The notes under the pieces were generated by a model, which was not told where the DNA came from, did no database searches, and worked only from the letters and a program-made list of their open reading frames with translations. A stretch of DNA of 51,671 bases from Eubacterium sp. An11 (GTDB lineage: Bacteria; Bacillota; Clostridia; Lachnospirales; Lachnospiraceae), in the NCBI RefSeq assembly GCF_002161065.1, contig NZ_NFLV01000022.1, positions 1 through 51,671 of the forward strand. The letters run 5' to 3'. Within the stretch, counting starts at the first letter, position 1; the number at the start of each line of letters is the position of its first letter. Below are positions 8,651-17,683 of this stretch, piece by piece. The position numbers and the translations under genes were made by a program.

Positions 8651-9970
8651 TCATGTGTCTGGTAGCATGATCGAGAATACGGCTCCTTGTGGAACGTTGT
8701 TGGTCACCTGAATGCGCCCGCCGTGGGCTTCGACAATTTCTCTGGCGATGCATAGCCCCAGACCGAAATGTTCTTTGCCGGTCCGGGAGTCCTCGGCCCG
8801 GTAGAATCGCTCAAAGACTTTTTCTTTATTGTCGTCAGGGATGCCGGGACCGTTGTCGCTGACTTTCAGCGGAAACCGGTGTTCGGATGCAGACAGAGAA
8901 AGGGTGATACGGCTGTCCTCCGGCGTGTAGGATAGGGCGTTATCAATAAGTATAGATAGTACCTGCGTGATTCTTTGTGGATCGCACAGACAGGGCGGCA
9001 GCTCCTGTTCCGGAAGACGGACGGTGAGCTGCCGTTTTGTTTTTGCAGCCGCAGTCTCATACTTTTCAAATACGTCAAGGATAAGAGTATCAAGTTCAGT
9101 TTCCTCCATGGAGAATCTCCAGGATCTGGCGTCAGAACCGGCAAGAAACAGCATATCCTCAATGAGACGTGACATTCGTTTGCCTTCCGACTGCATCATG
9201 GCAATAAATCTTTGCCTGTCGTTTCCTGATGCCGTCTCGAGGGCTGACAGAGCGGACATGATCACTGTCAGAGGCGCCCGAAGCTCGTGGGAAGCGGCGG
9301 AGATAAACCGGGTTTGTCTCGCCCGGCTTTCCATGAGCGGCCGGATCAGCCGTCCGGTAAAAAACCAGAAAAAGAGAAAAAGAACCGTCACAGCGCCCAA
9401 ATCAGCCAGCAGGAAAATCAGGCGTTGTTTCTGCATGTCTTTCTGAAGATTTTCCGTGGAATGGAGAAGAAGAATCCCAAGATATCCCTTTTCCATGGGA
9501 AGAGTGGCGGCGCTGGCATAATAGGTGACGCCGGCATCTTCCATGGCGTATTCCACGTGATGCAGCAGTTTATCGGAAGAAGGCGCGGCAAAAATATCCA
9601 TACCATGTTCTTCTCTTGCCAGCGCAGAAGCTTTTTCCATCACAGAAAGCTCTCCTCCGGAATGGTGCAGCTGCTGATAATAAAGGGGAGTACCGTTATC
9701 ATAAATCTGAATCATAAACTGACAGCTGGCTTCCAGACGGGACAGCCACTGGTGGCTGACGACTGCCTGATTTTCCATGTGGGACAAGGTGGTATTGACA
9801 TTATTTAAGAAAGAAATGTATTGATTTCTTTCCAGTTCCCGCTCAGAAAGAGACAGGCAGAGAAGGGTGGCGCCCACGAGGATACAGCCGGTCACCACCG
9901 TGGCAAAAAGCGTCAGTTTCCAGTGAAATTTCTGATAAATATTTTTCTTTCTGTCCTTATTCTGTTTCAT
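8651..9970 (-). CDS. Sensor histidine kinase
   Basis: A membrane sensor of about 439 residues. Helix 1 is near residues 13-38, followed by an external sensing region of about 130 residues and a second helix (LADLGAVTVLFLFFWFF). The phosphoacceptor box is SHELRAPLTV, and the ATP-binding domain shows N (DNALSYTP), G1 (DNGPGIP), F (FERFYRAED) and G2 (GLGLCIA) boxes. ATG at 9970 is chosen because GAGGAGA precedes it; an ATG 18 bases earlier has none. The partner regulator gene lies directly upstream on the same strand but is frameshifted, so the phosphorelay may be broken unless the shift is a sequencing error. Confidence 0.92.
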   Translation of the reverse strand: MKQNKDRKKNIYQKFHWKLTLFATVVTGCILVGATLLCLSLSERELERNQYISFLNNVNTTLSHMENQAVVSHQWLSRLEASCQFMIQIYDNGTPLYYQQLHHSGGELSVMEKASALAREEHGMDIFAAPSSDKLLHHVEYAMEDAGVTYYASAATLPMEKGYLGILLLHSTENLQKDMQKQRLIFLLADLGAVTVLFLFFWFFTGRLIRPLMESRARQTRFISAASHELRAPLTVIMSALSALETASGNDRQRFIAMMQSEGKRMSRLIEDMLFLAGSDARSWRFSMEETELDTLILDVFEKYETAAAKTKRQLTVRLPEQELPPCLCDPQRITQVLSILIDNALSYTPEDSRITLSLSASEHRFPLKVSDNGPGIPDDNKEKVFERFYRAEDSRTGKEHFGLGLCIAREIVEAHGGRIQVTNNVPQGAVFSIMLPDT

Positions 9971-10005
9971 GGATTCTCCTCTTTTCATTCCAGAATATAT
10001 CTGAT

Positions 10006-10673
10006 TTATTCCAGCACATAACCGACGCCCCGCACGGTGATCAAGGATACTTCACTGTTTACAGTTTTTAACCGGCGGCGGAGAAAATGTACATAATTAT
10101 CGAGATTGCCGTCTTCCACCTCTGCGTCCGGTCCCCATACCCGGGAGAGCAGCAGGCTGCGTGGCAGAGTCTGTCCGGCGTTGCGGATAAAAAATTCCAG
10201 CAGTGAGCCTTCTCTCCGGGAAAGAAGAATCTGCTGCCGTCCCTTTTGCAGCTTGCGGAGCACTGCATCATAACTGATATCTTTATAAGAGAGACAATCG
10301 CCGGCTTCCCACTGGCCGCTGCGGCGGGAAAGAGAGTGAATTCGGGCGAGAAGTTCCGGAAATTCAAAGGGCTTTACGATATAATCGTCCGCTCCGCTGT
10401 CCAGCCCCTCCACTTTATCATAAAGCTCTCCCAGAGCGGTGATCATGATGACCGGTGTTTTATCTGCGCTTCCCTGGCCCGCCTCAGTACCTGCAGGCCG
10501 TTCATGGTGGGAAGCATCCGATCCAGAAGCACCATGTCATGAGCGTCTTCTTTCATATAGTGCAGCCCATCCAGCCCGTCGGTGCAGGCATCTACCAGGA
10601 TGCCTTCCTGTTCCAGCTGATATTTCAATGTGTCACAGAGATTTTTATCATCTTCAATTAACAGAATTCTCAT
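10006..10673 (-). pseudogene. OmpR-family response regulator, frameshifted
   Basis: Two overlapping frames together make one OmpR-type regulator. The first (10673 down to 10443) begins MRILLIEDDKNLCDTL and includes the phospho-acceptor region DMVLLDRMLPTMNG, then derails after LRRAREAQI. The second resumes with TPVIMITALGELYDKVEGLD, the conserved lysine region (KPFEF) and a full winged-helix domain ending LITVRGVGYVLE. The break is at the run AAAA near 10458-10461; one more A would restore the frame. This is either an inactivating one-base deletion or a sequencing error in the A-run. It is the partner of the adjacent kinase and the likely controller of the divergent transporter operon. Confidence 0.85.
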
Positions 10674-10728
10674 AGCTTTTCCCTTTCTGTTTTTATTTCA
10701 CAAAACATTGGTATGATACCACATTTTT

Positions 10729-10803
10729 CTCTAAACTATCTCTAAAACCTGACAATAATTAGAGACTCTTTTAGAGAAAAAATAGAGACTGCTGTGCTAA
10801 GAT
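10729..10803 (+). promoter_or_regulatory. Phased repeats and -10 element before the transporter operon
   Basis: Two CTCTAAA copies (10729, 10740; 11 bases apart) are followed by three TAGAGA copies in the opposite sense (10760, 10772, 10783; 12 and 11 apart). An extended -10 (TGCTAAGAT, with TAAGAT at 10798-10803) follows, and no good -35 is present. This is the layout expected for activation by an OmpR-type regulator binding direct repeats one helical turn apart. The repeats are read directly; the regulator assignment is inference from the neighbouring genes. Confidence 0.6.
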
Positions 10804-10834
10804 AACGGCATAACATTTCAGGAGGTGCTTATAC

Positions 10835-13099
10835 ATGCAGGTAACCAGTAGATTTTCGGGACATAGATTGCTTTTATGGCTGCTATGTCTGCTTCTTCTT
10901 ATAATATCCCTGACAGGCTGCGGAAATGCCGCGCCAGAGGGAAGTACTTCAGCAGGTGAAACAGCGAAAGGCCGTTTTCTGGAAGAGGAACTGACGCTGC
11001 CGGAGGATATCACCATGGTCGAGACCATCGGGTGTCTTTCGGACGGTTCTCTGGAGATGATGGCTCTCACAGGAGATGGAGCAGAGAGAAAACTTTTCTC
11101 TTCCAAAAATAACGGAGGCTCCTGGGAAGAAATTGCTCTTCCAAAAGAGCTTGATGCCGCAAACTGCCCGTTTACTTATGCTGCCGCCATCTCCGCCGAC
11201 GGAAAGATTTTTGTCAACGGAGGCTTTGGAGCGGACGGTTCCTCTATGGAAAACTGGCTTTTTGCCGCCGACGGTCAGGGCAGAAAACTGGACATTCCTC
11301 TGAAGGACACCGAATCGTCCGGGGATGGATCCGTTGGTAATTTTGTCTCAGAAGGAGAGTTCACGGAGGACGGCAGCCTGTTTGCGCTGGATTTACAGCA
11401 AAATATTTATCGGATCAATGGAGAAACCGGAGAAGTTTCCGGTACGGCCGGAACATCTGACGATGCCAGGATATTTAATGCTTCCGGAAACCGTCTGTTC
11501 TATTTTTCCGAAGGAGAAATACATGTTTTGCGGACGGACGCCGAAGAAAACGGAGCGGACAGCGTGCTGCCGGACGCCGTTGTAGAAGAAAATACGGACA
11601 ATTCCTATGTACAAGGAGATAAGACCATGGTCTTCGATTCTGATGGCGATGATATTTTTTATGCCAGTCATCAGGGTATTTATCACTATAATACCGGCGG
11701 AAGCGTCAGTGAGCAGATGGTCAACGGAGAACTTAATTCCCTTGGCAATCCAAATACGAGTTTCCGGAAACTGTTCCATATCAATGAGGATACATTTCTT
11801 CTGTGGGCGAAGGACGAATCAGACAGAGACGTGCTTTTAAAATACGCCTATTCCGCCGACGCCTCCACGGTGCCGGATAAAGAGCTGACCGTCTATGCGC
11901 TGGAAGATTCTTCCGAAATCCGCCAGGCTATCTCTGCTTTTCAGAAAGAGCACGCCGATATTTATGTCAATCTGAAAATCGGCCGCAGCGGCGATAATGC
12001 TGTGACTGCCGATGATGCTCTGCGAACCCTGAATTCCGATATCATGGCGGGAGAGGGGCCGGATGTGATCATTCTGGACGGCATGCCGGTGGACAATTAC
12101 ATTGAGAAGGGCCTGCTCATGGATATCAGCGATGTGGCGGAAGAGATAAAAAAAGACAGCAGTCTCTTCGAAAATCTCTGTGAAGTTTATAAAAAGGATG
12201 AAAAATATTACGGACTGCCTTCCCGTTTCCTTCTGCCATTTGTAGAGGGAGAGAAACAGGCAGTGGACGCCGCCGGAACAGTTGAGGGTCTCGCTTCTCA
12301 TATACAATCTCTGGCGCAAAACGGGAACGATAACCCGGTCATTAATCTTTCGGCGAAGACATTACTGGGCTATTTGTTCGATGCGGACAGCGCCGGGTGG
12401 ATTGACGGGGCAAAAGTAGATCAGGCGGGTCTTCAGAAATTTTTTGAAGCGGCGAAGACCATTTACGACGCGGACAGCGACAAAGAAAATGCTCTGGATC
12501 TGGAAACACAGGGGATTGCCAATGTGGGCAGCAGCGGCACTCTGGATTTGTTCATCGGGGATATAGACGTAAATCTTGGAACCATAGGTTCAGATGCCGA
12601 TCTGATGGCTATTTTGTCAGTCAACCAGCAGACAAAAGGAAAGACGTTTTCTTATGGTCTTTTCAATAATCAGGAGCAGAAGATTTTTATTCCGTATTTA
12701 TCAGCCGGAATCAGCAGTAAAAGCACACATGCTGAGGAGGCGAAAGCCTTTATTAAGACCATATTTTCTGAGGAAGTGGGCTCTGTATCTGGAAACGGTC
12801 TCCCTGTAAACCGCACCGCTTTTGAGGCGCTCATGCAGCAGGAGGAAGGAGCCAGCGGCGCTATGGCTTTCTCCAATGAGGATGGAGAGATGATCAGTCT
12901 GGATATGACCGTACCGACAGAGGAAGATGTCAAAGCCCTCTCCGGTATCATTGACTCGCTGGAAACGGCTGCGGTCACTGATACAGTGGTTCGGGAACAG
13001 ATCATCGAACAAGGCGAAGCTTATCTGAATGGTAATCAGAGTCTTGAGGATACGGTGCAGACTGCCATGCAGAAAATACAGCTGTATCTGTCCGAATGA
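10835..13099 (+). CDS. Two-part lipoprotein: propeller-like N-half and family 1 solute-binding C-half
   Basis: A secreted lipoprotein of 754 residues. The signal peptide ends in lipobox LTGC with the lipid-bearing Cys at 29. Residues about 40-340 contain repeated strand-turn units rich in Gly, Asp and Ser (such as AAISADGKIFVNGG and ALDLQQNIYRINGETGE), like a beta-propeller. From about 349 (ELTVYALEDSSEIRQAISAF) the sequence is a family 1 extracellular solute-binding protein, with GPDVIILDGMPVDNYIEKG and a late GISSKSTHAEEAKAF typical of sugar-binding proteins. It should capture a saccharide outside the membrane and hand it to the permeases that follow. The start follows CAGGAGG. It overlaps the next gene by four bases. 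Confidence 0.85.
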   Translation: MQVTSRFSGHRLLLWLLCLLLLIISLTGCGNAAPEGSTSAGETAKGRFLEEELTLPEDITMVETIGCLSDGSLEMMALTGDGAERKLFSSKNNGGSWEEIALPKELDAANCPFTYAAAISADGKIFVNGGFGADGSSMENWLFAADGQGRKLDIPLKDTESSGDGSVGNFVSEGEFTEDGSLFALDLQQNIYRINGETGEVSGTAGTSDDARIFNASGNRLFYFSEGEIHVLRTDAEENGADSVLPDAVVEENTDNSYVQGDKTMVFDSDGDDIFYASHQGIYHYNTGGSVSEQMVNGELNSLGNPNTSFRKLFHINEDTFLLWAKDESDRDVLLKYAYSADASTVPDKELTVYALEDSSEIRQAISAFQKEHADIYVNLKIGRSGDNAVTADDALRTLNSDIMAGEGPDVIILDGMPVDNYIEKGLLMDISDVAEEIKKDSSLFENLCEVYKKDEKYYGLPSRFLLPFVEGEKQAVDAAGTVEGLASHIQSLAQNGNDNPVINLSAKTLLGYLFDADSAGWIDGAKVDQAGLQKFFEAAKTIYDADSDKENALDLETQGIANVGSSGTLDLFIGDIDVNLGTIGSDADLMAILSVNQQTKGKTFSYGLFNNQEQKIFIPYLSAGISSKSTHAEEAKAFIKTIFSEEVGSVSGNGLPVNRTAFEALMQQEEGASGAMAFSNEDGEMISLDMTVPTEEDVKALSGIIDSLETAAVTDTVVREQIIEQGEAYLNGNQSLEDTVQTAMQKIQLYLSE

Positions 13100-13945
13100 T
13101 GAAAAAAAATGTATGGAAGGGCGTTTTCTTCCTGCTGCCCAGCATGGCGGGAGTCAGCATATTTGTACTGCTTCCTTTTCTGGATGTTTTGCGGCGGGCG
13201 TTTACTTCCGCCATCGGCGGTCAGTTTGTCGGGATTTCCAATTTTCAGTCGGTCCTGACAAACGACGCTTTCCGGCAGGCCGCCGGCAATTCCATCCGAT
13301 TTACAGTTATCTGTATTCCCTCTGCTCCTGCTGTCCTCGCTGGCCTTAAGTCTCTGGATTCGGCGCATAGGAAAAAGAGGGGGATTCTTTAAAAGTATTT
13401 ACCTGATCCCCATGGCGATTCCCGTATCATCCATTGTGCTTTTATGGAAATATTTTTTCCATGGACAAGGTCTGCTCAACGGTTTTCTTCATCTTTTTGG
13501 AATCTCCGGAGCAGACTGGATGAATACAAAGTATTCTTTTTGGATTCTTGTATTTACCTATCTGTGGAAAAACATCGGATATGATGTCATATTGTGGCTG
13601 GCAGGACTTTCCGCCATTCCGGAGAGTATTTATGAGGCTGCCCGTGTGGATGGGGCGGGTGAGCGGGAATGTCTGTTTTATATCACCCTGCCTAATCTGC
13701 TGCCGTCCTTTTTTACCATCACGGTGCTTTCTCTGCTGAATTCTTTCAAGGTATTCCGGGAGGCATATCTCATCGGCGGCAGCTACCCGGAAGAGCACAT
13801 GTATCTTTTGCAGCATGTTTTTCAAAACTGGTTCCGGGATTTATCCCTGGACAAACTGTCCGCAGCGGCGGTTCTGGTATTTTTCATTATTTTCGTACTG
13901 ATTTTGTTGCTGAAAAACAGACTGCAGAAGGAAGACAATATATGA
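13096..13945 (+). pseudogene. Sugar ABC transporter permease (MalF-type), frameshifted
   Basis: The first frame (13096-13392) encodes the MalF-type N-terminus (GVFFLLPSMAGVSIFVLLPF) and breaks after RFTVICIP. The second frame continues from about 13319 with LLLLSSLALSLWIRRIGKRG and FKSIYLIPMAIP, then the cytoplasmic EAA loop YEAARVDGAGERECLFYITL. Removing one base near 13319-13322 (CCCT) would give a normal permease of about 282 residues. The break is therefore a one-base insertion or a sequencing error. The tail overlaps the next gene region by four bases. Confidence 0.87.
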
Positions 13946-13959
13946 AGGAGGCTATTGCC

Positions 13960-14811
13960 ATGGGAAATTGGATTCGCAGCCATATGCTTTTATTTTTTCT
14001 TGGAATCTTTGCTTTGCTCACCTGTTATCCGATTCTTTTTTTGTTCGGCGCTTCGCTCATGGGAAACCCGGAGATCGGACAGGTACTGGGGGCGATTCTC
14101 GGGGAGCGCACCGGCTTTGTCCGTCTGGTTCTGATTCCTTTATATCCGACTTTGCGGTCATATGTTGAAATTCTTCTGGATACGCCGGAATTTTTCATCA
14201 TGTTCTGGAATTCCGTGAAAATTACCGGAGGGATTCTTTTGGGACAGCTGCTGGTAGGAGTTCCGGCGGCCTGGGCCTTTGCCCGCTACCGGTTTCCATG
14301 CCATAATCTGCTCTTTACCCTGTATATGGTGCTGATGCTGATGCCCTTTCAGGTTACCATGCTGTCCAATTACCTGGTTCTGAACGGAATGGGTCTCATG
14401 GATACGCAGCTTTCCATCATTCTGCCGGGTATTTTTTCCACATTTCCGGTATTTCTTCTTTACCGTTTTTTCTCCTCCATTCCGGTGGAAATTCTGGAAT
14501 CTGCGAGGATCGACGGAGCGGGGGAGTTGCAGATTTTTTTGCAGTTCGGTCTTCCCCTGGGCAGCGCCGGTATTATCTCCCAGGCGGTGCTCGGTTTTCT
14601 GGAATACTGGAATCTGGTGGAACAGCCGCTGACATTCTTAAAAGATCAGCGGCTGTGGCCGTTGTCTTTATTTCTGCCGGATATTACCCTGTCCAATGCC
14701 GGTATGGCGGTGACGGCGTCTGTCATCACACTGCTTCCGGCTCTGCTGGTCTTTCTAGCGGGACAGAATCATCTGGAACAGGGCATTGCCGCTTCCGGTC
14801 TGAAAGGATGA
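13960..14811 (+). CDS. Sugar ABC transporter permease (MalG-type)
   Basis: The second permease of the uptake system, about 283 residues and six membrane helices. It has the EAA loop LESARIDGAGELQIFLQFGL that contacts the ATPase and the usual segment PAAWAFARYRFP. ATG at 13960 is chosen because AAGGAGG lies eight bases before it; ATG at 13942, overlapping the upstream stop, is the alternative. The C-terminal EQGIAASGLKG is the standard ending for this family. No ATPase gene is present in the operon, so a shared MsmX-type ATPase from elsewhere would be needed. Confidence 0.9.
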   Translation: MGNWIRSHMLLFFLGIFALLTCYPILFLFGASLMGNPEIGQVLGAILGERTGFVRLVLIPLYPTLRSYVEILLDTPEFFIMFWNSVKITGGILLGQLLVGVPAAWAFARYRFPCHNLLFTLYMVLMLMPFQVTMLSNYLVLNGMGLMDTQLSIILPGIFSTFPVFLLYRFFSSIPVEILESARIDGAGELQIFLQFGLPLGSAGIISQAVLGFLEYWNLVEQPLTFLKDQRLWPLSLFLPDITLSNAGMAVTASVITLLPALLVFLAGQNHLEQGIAASGLKG

Positions 14812-14815
14812 AATT

Positions 14816-16351
14816 ATGACAGAACATAGAAGAGGGGGATTTCTAAAGATCATGAAAAAGAACCGGAATATCCAAAAAAGCCGCGATCTCCGAACATCTT
14901 TATCCGGCATACAGCATCGTCTCAAAGCGATTCTGGAATTTCAGTGGCAGACCGAGCAGTCCCTGCGCAGCCGTGCTATCCGGCTGCTGGCAGTTTTCCT
15001 TGCCGTTATGGTATTATTTACATTTTTATCCCGCTGGGCGGACAGTGTCACGGTGCCGAGGGTACAGGTGGACGCGCCGGCGGCCCGGGTCATCGAACAT
15101 AGAATTTCCGCCGCCGGGACCGCCATACAGAACCGGGAAACTGCTGTGTCGGTGGAGTCCGGATTGCAGGTGGAATCTGTATATGTCAATGTGGGAGATA
15201 CTGTAAAAAAAGATGACGTGCTGTTAAAAATTAATCTGGAACAGCTCCAGGAGAAGATTGACGAGGTGGAAAAGGAGATAAAATCTCTGCAGCTCAGCAA
15301 TGACGCTCTGGATTATAACAGAAATCTGCAGGAAGACAGCAGAAGCAAATCCATTCGTCAGGCAGAGAAAAACTATGTTGACGCCAAGAGCGCCGGCTCC
15401 GACACTGTATCGGCGGCAAAGAAAGAACTGGAAAAAGCCAGAAAGGATTTGCGGCAGGCTAAAAAAGATAAGAAAAAAGCAAATAGAAAAGGAAAACAAT
15501 CGGATACCGACAACATTGAGAGCCTGAAAAGCCTGGTGGAACAAAAAGAACAAGCTTATGAGGACGCCAAAAATAGTCAGAAAAGCGCGCTCAGTGAAGC
15601 GCAGCAGGCCATCGACGAGGCAAAAAAGCCGCTGGAAAAGGATAACACTGGCGCCATCAACGATCTGTCCATAGACACTTATGAAAAAAATCTTAGCAAG
15701 TTGAATAAAATAAAGGAGGCAAAAGGGCAGATCAAAGCGGACAATGACGGAGTCATCACCAATGTGGCGGTGACAGCCGGCAGTATGACTACAGAGGAAG
15801 CAGTCATGCGCATGGCGGATCTGAGTGCCGGTATACGGTTTACAGCTCAGTTTTCCAAAGAAGATGAAAAATATCTGACGGACAATGCGGAAATCTCCCT
15901 GTCTTTAGATGGAGAGACTCCGGTAGCAGAGGGGCTGTCCCTGGAATCCGTGACGGAAAGCGGAGCGGATGGGGAAACCACGGCGGGTACTGATTCTCTG
16001 GACGCTTCAGTACTGCTCACCGGCGACGCTCTCACGAACAGCGGATTATCCATCGGGCAGACGGCCATCATGATTGTCACCCAGAAGTCAGAAAAATATG
16101 CCTCCACCATTCCTCTTTCCGCTTTGCGGGAAGAAAATAATAAAGAATATATTCTGACGGTGGAGAAAAGAGAATCTGTTCTGGGAGAGGAATGGTTTGC
16201 CCAGCGGACAGAAGTCACCGTCCTTGATAAAAATGAAACTTACGCAGCCATAAAGGAAGGGGTCATCAATGCAGACAGTACCATCATCATTTCTTCCAGC
16301 AGATCCGTCGAGGACGGCGACCGGGTCAGGGAGGAAGAAGAGACTTCGTAG
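14816..16351 (+). CDS. HlyD/MacA-type membrane-fusion adaptor
   Basis: A 511-residue periplasmic-adaptor-like protein. It has one N-terminal membrane anchor (about residues 58-76), a biotinyl-lipoyl half motif (VESGLQVESVYVNVGDTVKK), a long charged coiled coil (about 140-300) and the returning lipoyl half (GVITNVAVTAGSM). A beta-barrel region follows with a C-terminal GVINADSTIIISSSRSVEDG. In Gram-positives such adaptors work with MacB-type exporters. It is placed between sugar permeases and an FtsX/MacB-like protein, which is unusual. The start follows AAAGGATG, four bases after the previous stop. Confidence 0.88.
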   Translation: MTEHRRGGFLKIMKKNRNIQKSRDLRTSLSGIQHRLKAILEFQWQTEQSLRSRAIRLLAVFLAVMVLFTFLSRWADSVTVPRVQVDAPAARVIEHRISAAGTAIQNRETAVSVESGLQVESVYVNVGDTVKKDDVLLKINLEQLQEKIDEVEKEIKSLQLSNDALDYNRNLQEDSRSKSIRQAEKNYVDAKSAGSDTVSAAKKELEKARKDLRQAKKDKKKANRKGKQSDTDNIESLKSLVEQKEQAYEDAKNSQKSALSEAQQAIDEAKKPLEKDNTGAINDLSIDTYEKNLSKLNKIKEAKGQIKADNDGVITNVAVTAGSMTTEEAVMRMADLSAGIRFTAQFSKEDEKYLTDNAEISLSLDGETPVAEGLSLESVTESGADGETTAGTDSLDASVLLTGDALTNSGLSIGQTAIMIVTQKSEKYASTIPLSALREENNKEYILTVEKRESVLGEEWFAQRTEVTVLDKNETYAAIKEGVINADSTIIISSSRSVEDGDRVREEEETS

Positions 16352-17447
16352 TATGTTTATGACAGCGCTGTCCATCGTCTTATTTGTCCTGGCAAGAATT
16401 GCCGCCGCCGGACTGTCTCCGACCGCCGATGCAGAGATTCTCCTGGCGGGAGACACTGTCACGGGAGACGCCGCCGAAGAGATGCGGATGCTGGAAAAGC
16501 AGCAGGACTCGCCGCTTCTTTTCACTCTCTGGGAGGAAGAAAAAGACGCACTGGTGGAAAATACAGCGTGGGACCGGCAGGAAAATGTATCCGTTCTTTT
16601 GCTGAATGGAGATTCAGATCTGCTTTTTGACGGACCGGTGCTGAAAAAGGACGATACCGGCGGCTGCCTCATTGACGCTCTCACAGCGGAAACCCTGTTC
16701 GGGAGCCGGAACGTTGTCAACAGTGAACTTCAGTACAATGGAGAGACTTTCACCATCCGCGGAATTCTTCCGGAGGATACGCCGGTACTTGTGGTGCAGG
16801 AGGCTGTTTTTGACCATGACTCCGCTGGAAACGGAGTATCTTTTGAAAATGGAGTCGCTGGAGGCGGCAGCAGCGCCGTCGCCTTTCATCATATTTCCCT
16901 GCGGTTTCCATCGGAAGGAAGCAACGGTAAAAAGCAGCAGGGCAGCTCCAGTCAAATAGAGGAATTTATGGTCCGACATGGGATTACGGGAGAGATCAGT
17001 CGCCAGAAAGGGATATCCGATCTGGCAGCGGCATTCAGTTTTTTGCTGCCGGTGGTGCTATGGAGCAGCCTGCTGGGACAAACGTTTTCTCTGATGAGAA
17101 AAAACCGGCGATATCCGGTCCGGGTTCTGCTGGCTGCGCTGCTGTTGTTGTGCCTTGTGTGGCTGTTTTTCTTTCTGACGGGAATTCATCCGCAGATTCC
17201 GGAAGATATGATCCCCACCCGCTGGTCGGACTTTTCCTTCTGGAGCCGCTGGGCGGAGAAACAGACGGAGGACTTCACTACATTTCTGTCAGGAGAAAAA
17301 AGCCCTATGGCTCTGCATCGACTCAGGCTCATGGGAACTGCCGCGGCTGCCGGAAGCGGGGCTGTCATTTGTTATTTTTTCAGCAGTTTGAGATGTGCTT
17401 TGTTTTTTAAAATAACTGAAAAAAGTACAAAAAATAAAAAGAAATAG
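16269..17447 (+). CDS. FtsX/MacB-like membrane protein without ATPase
   Basis: A protein of up to 392 residues with one N-terminal helix (about 30-48), a periplasmic-type domain of about 200 residues and three C-terminal helices (about 247-270, 280-303, 357-380), the topology of MacB/FtsX permeases. The segment CLIDALTAETLFGSRNVVNS with YNGETFTIRGILPED resembles the MacB periplasmic core domain. The start is uncertain. ATG at 16269 overlaps the adaptor gene by 83 bases but has AAGGAAGGGG before it and supplies the positive RKKRLR expected before the first helix. ATG at 16353 lies just after the upstream stop. It probably works with the HlyD-like protein. Specific function is unknown. Confidence 0.72.
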   Translation: MQTVPSSFLPADPSRTATGSGRKKRLRSMFMTALSIVLFVLARIAAAGLSPTADAEILLAGDTVTGDAAEEMRMLEKQQDSPLLFTLWEEEKDALVENTAWDRQENVSVLLLNGDSDLLFDGPVLKKDDTGGCLIDALTAETLFGSRNVVNSELQYNGETFTIRGILPEDTPVLVVQEAVFDHDSAGNGVSFENGVAGGGSSAVAFHHISLRFPSEGSNGKKQQGSSSQIEEFMVRHGITGEISRQKGISDLAAAFSFLLPVVLWSSLLGQTFSLMRKNRRYPVRVLLAALLLLCLVWLFFFLTGIHPQIPEDMIPTRWSDFSFWSRWAEKQTEDFTTFLSGEKSPMALHRLRLMGTAAAAGSGAVICYFFSSLRCALFFKITEKSTKNKKK

Positions 17448-17562
17448 CCCAAATCAGGAAGTAAAATTGTGTTACTAATTTGTTACTAAATGGTATCATT
17501 TTGGGCAATCTTGCTTCGCTTTATATACTGAATTTTCCGCATAAATACGTGTTTTTTAGATG

Positions 17563-17591
17563 TGCACAAACTGTCTAATTTGTGGTATAAT
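17563..17591 (+). promoter_or_regulatory. Promoter of the dgkA-phasin-UbiB operon
   Basis: TGCACA (17563-17568), a 17-base spacer and an extended -10, TGGTATAAT (TATAAT at 17586-17591). Confidence 0.6.
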
Positions 17592-17617
17592 ATACAATAT
17601 AATAATTAAAAAATTGT

Positions 17618-17664
17618 GCGGTTTTCTCAAAGACCCGGTCAGATTACACTGATTTGAAAACCGC
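17618..17664 (+). other. Leader hairpin before dgkA
   Basis: GCGGTTTTC (17618-17626) pairs with GAAAACCGC (17656-17664), giving a nine-base-pair stem in the predicted 5' leader, about 20 bases before the start codon. There is no T-tract, so it is not a terminator. It may affect mRNA stability or translation. Confidence 0.5.
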
Positions 17665-17683
17665 GCCAAAGCAGGTGATTCAT

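Noticed and set aside
7434-8753. Open frame of 439 codons on the minus strand
   Set aside because: It lies opposite the GH172 gene, whose motifs are clear. The reverse frame is Arg/His-rich with no recognisable domain.
10443-10461. Programmed -1 frameshifting in the response regulator
   Set aside because: The run is only four A's with no clear heptamer or downstream pseudoknot. Response regulators are not known to use recoding, so an indel is simpler.
17654-17683. Longer start (TTG) for the diacylglycerol kinase gene
   Set aside because: It lies inside the leader hairpin, has no ribosome binding site and adds residues foreign to the family.
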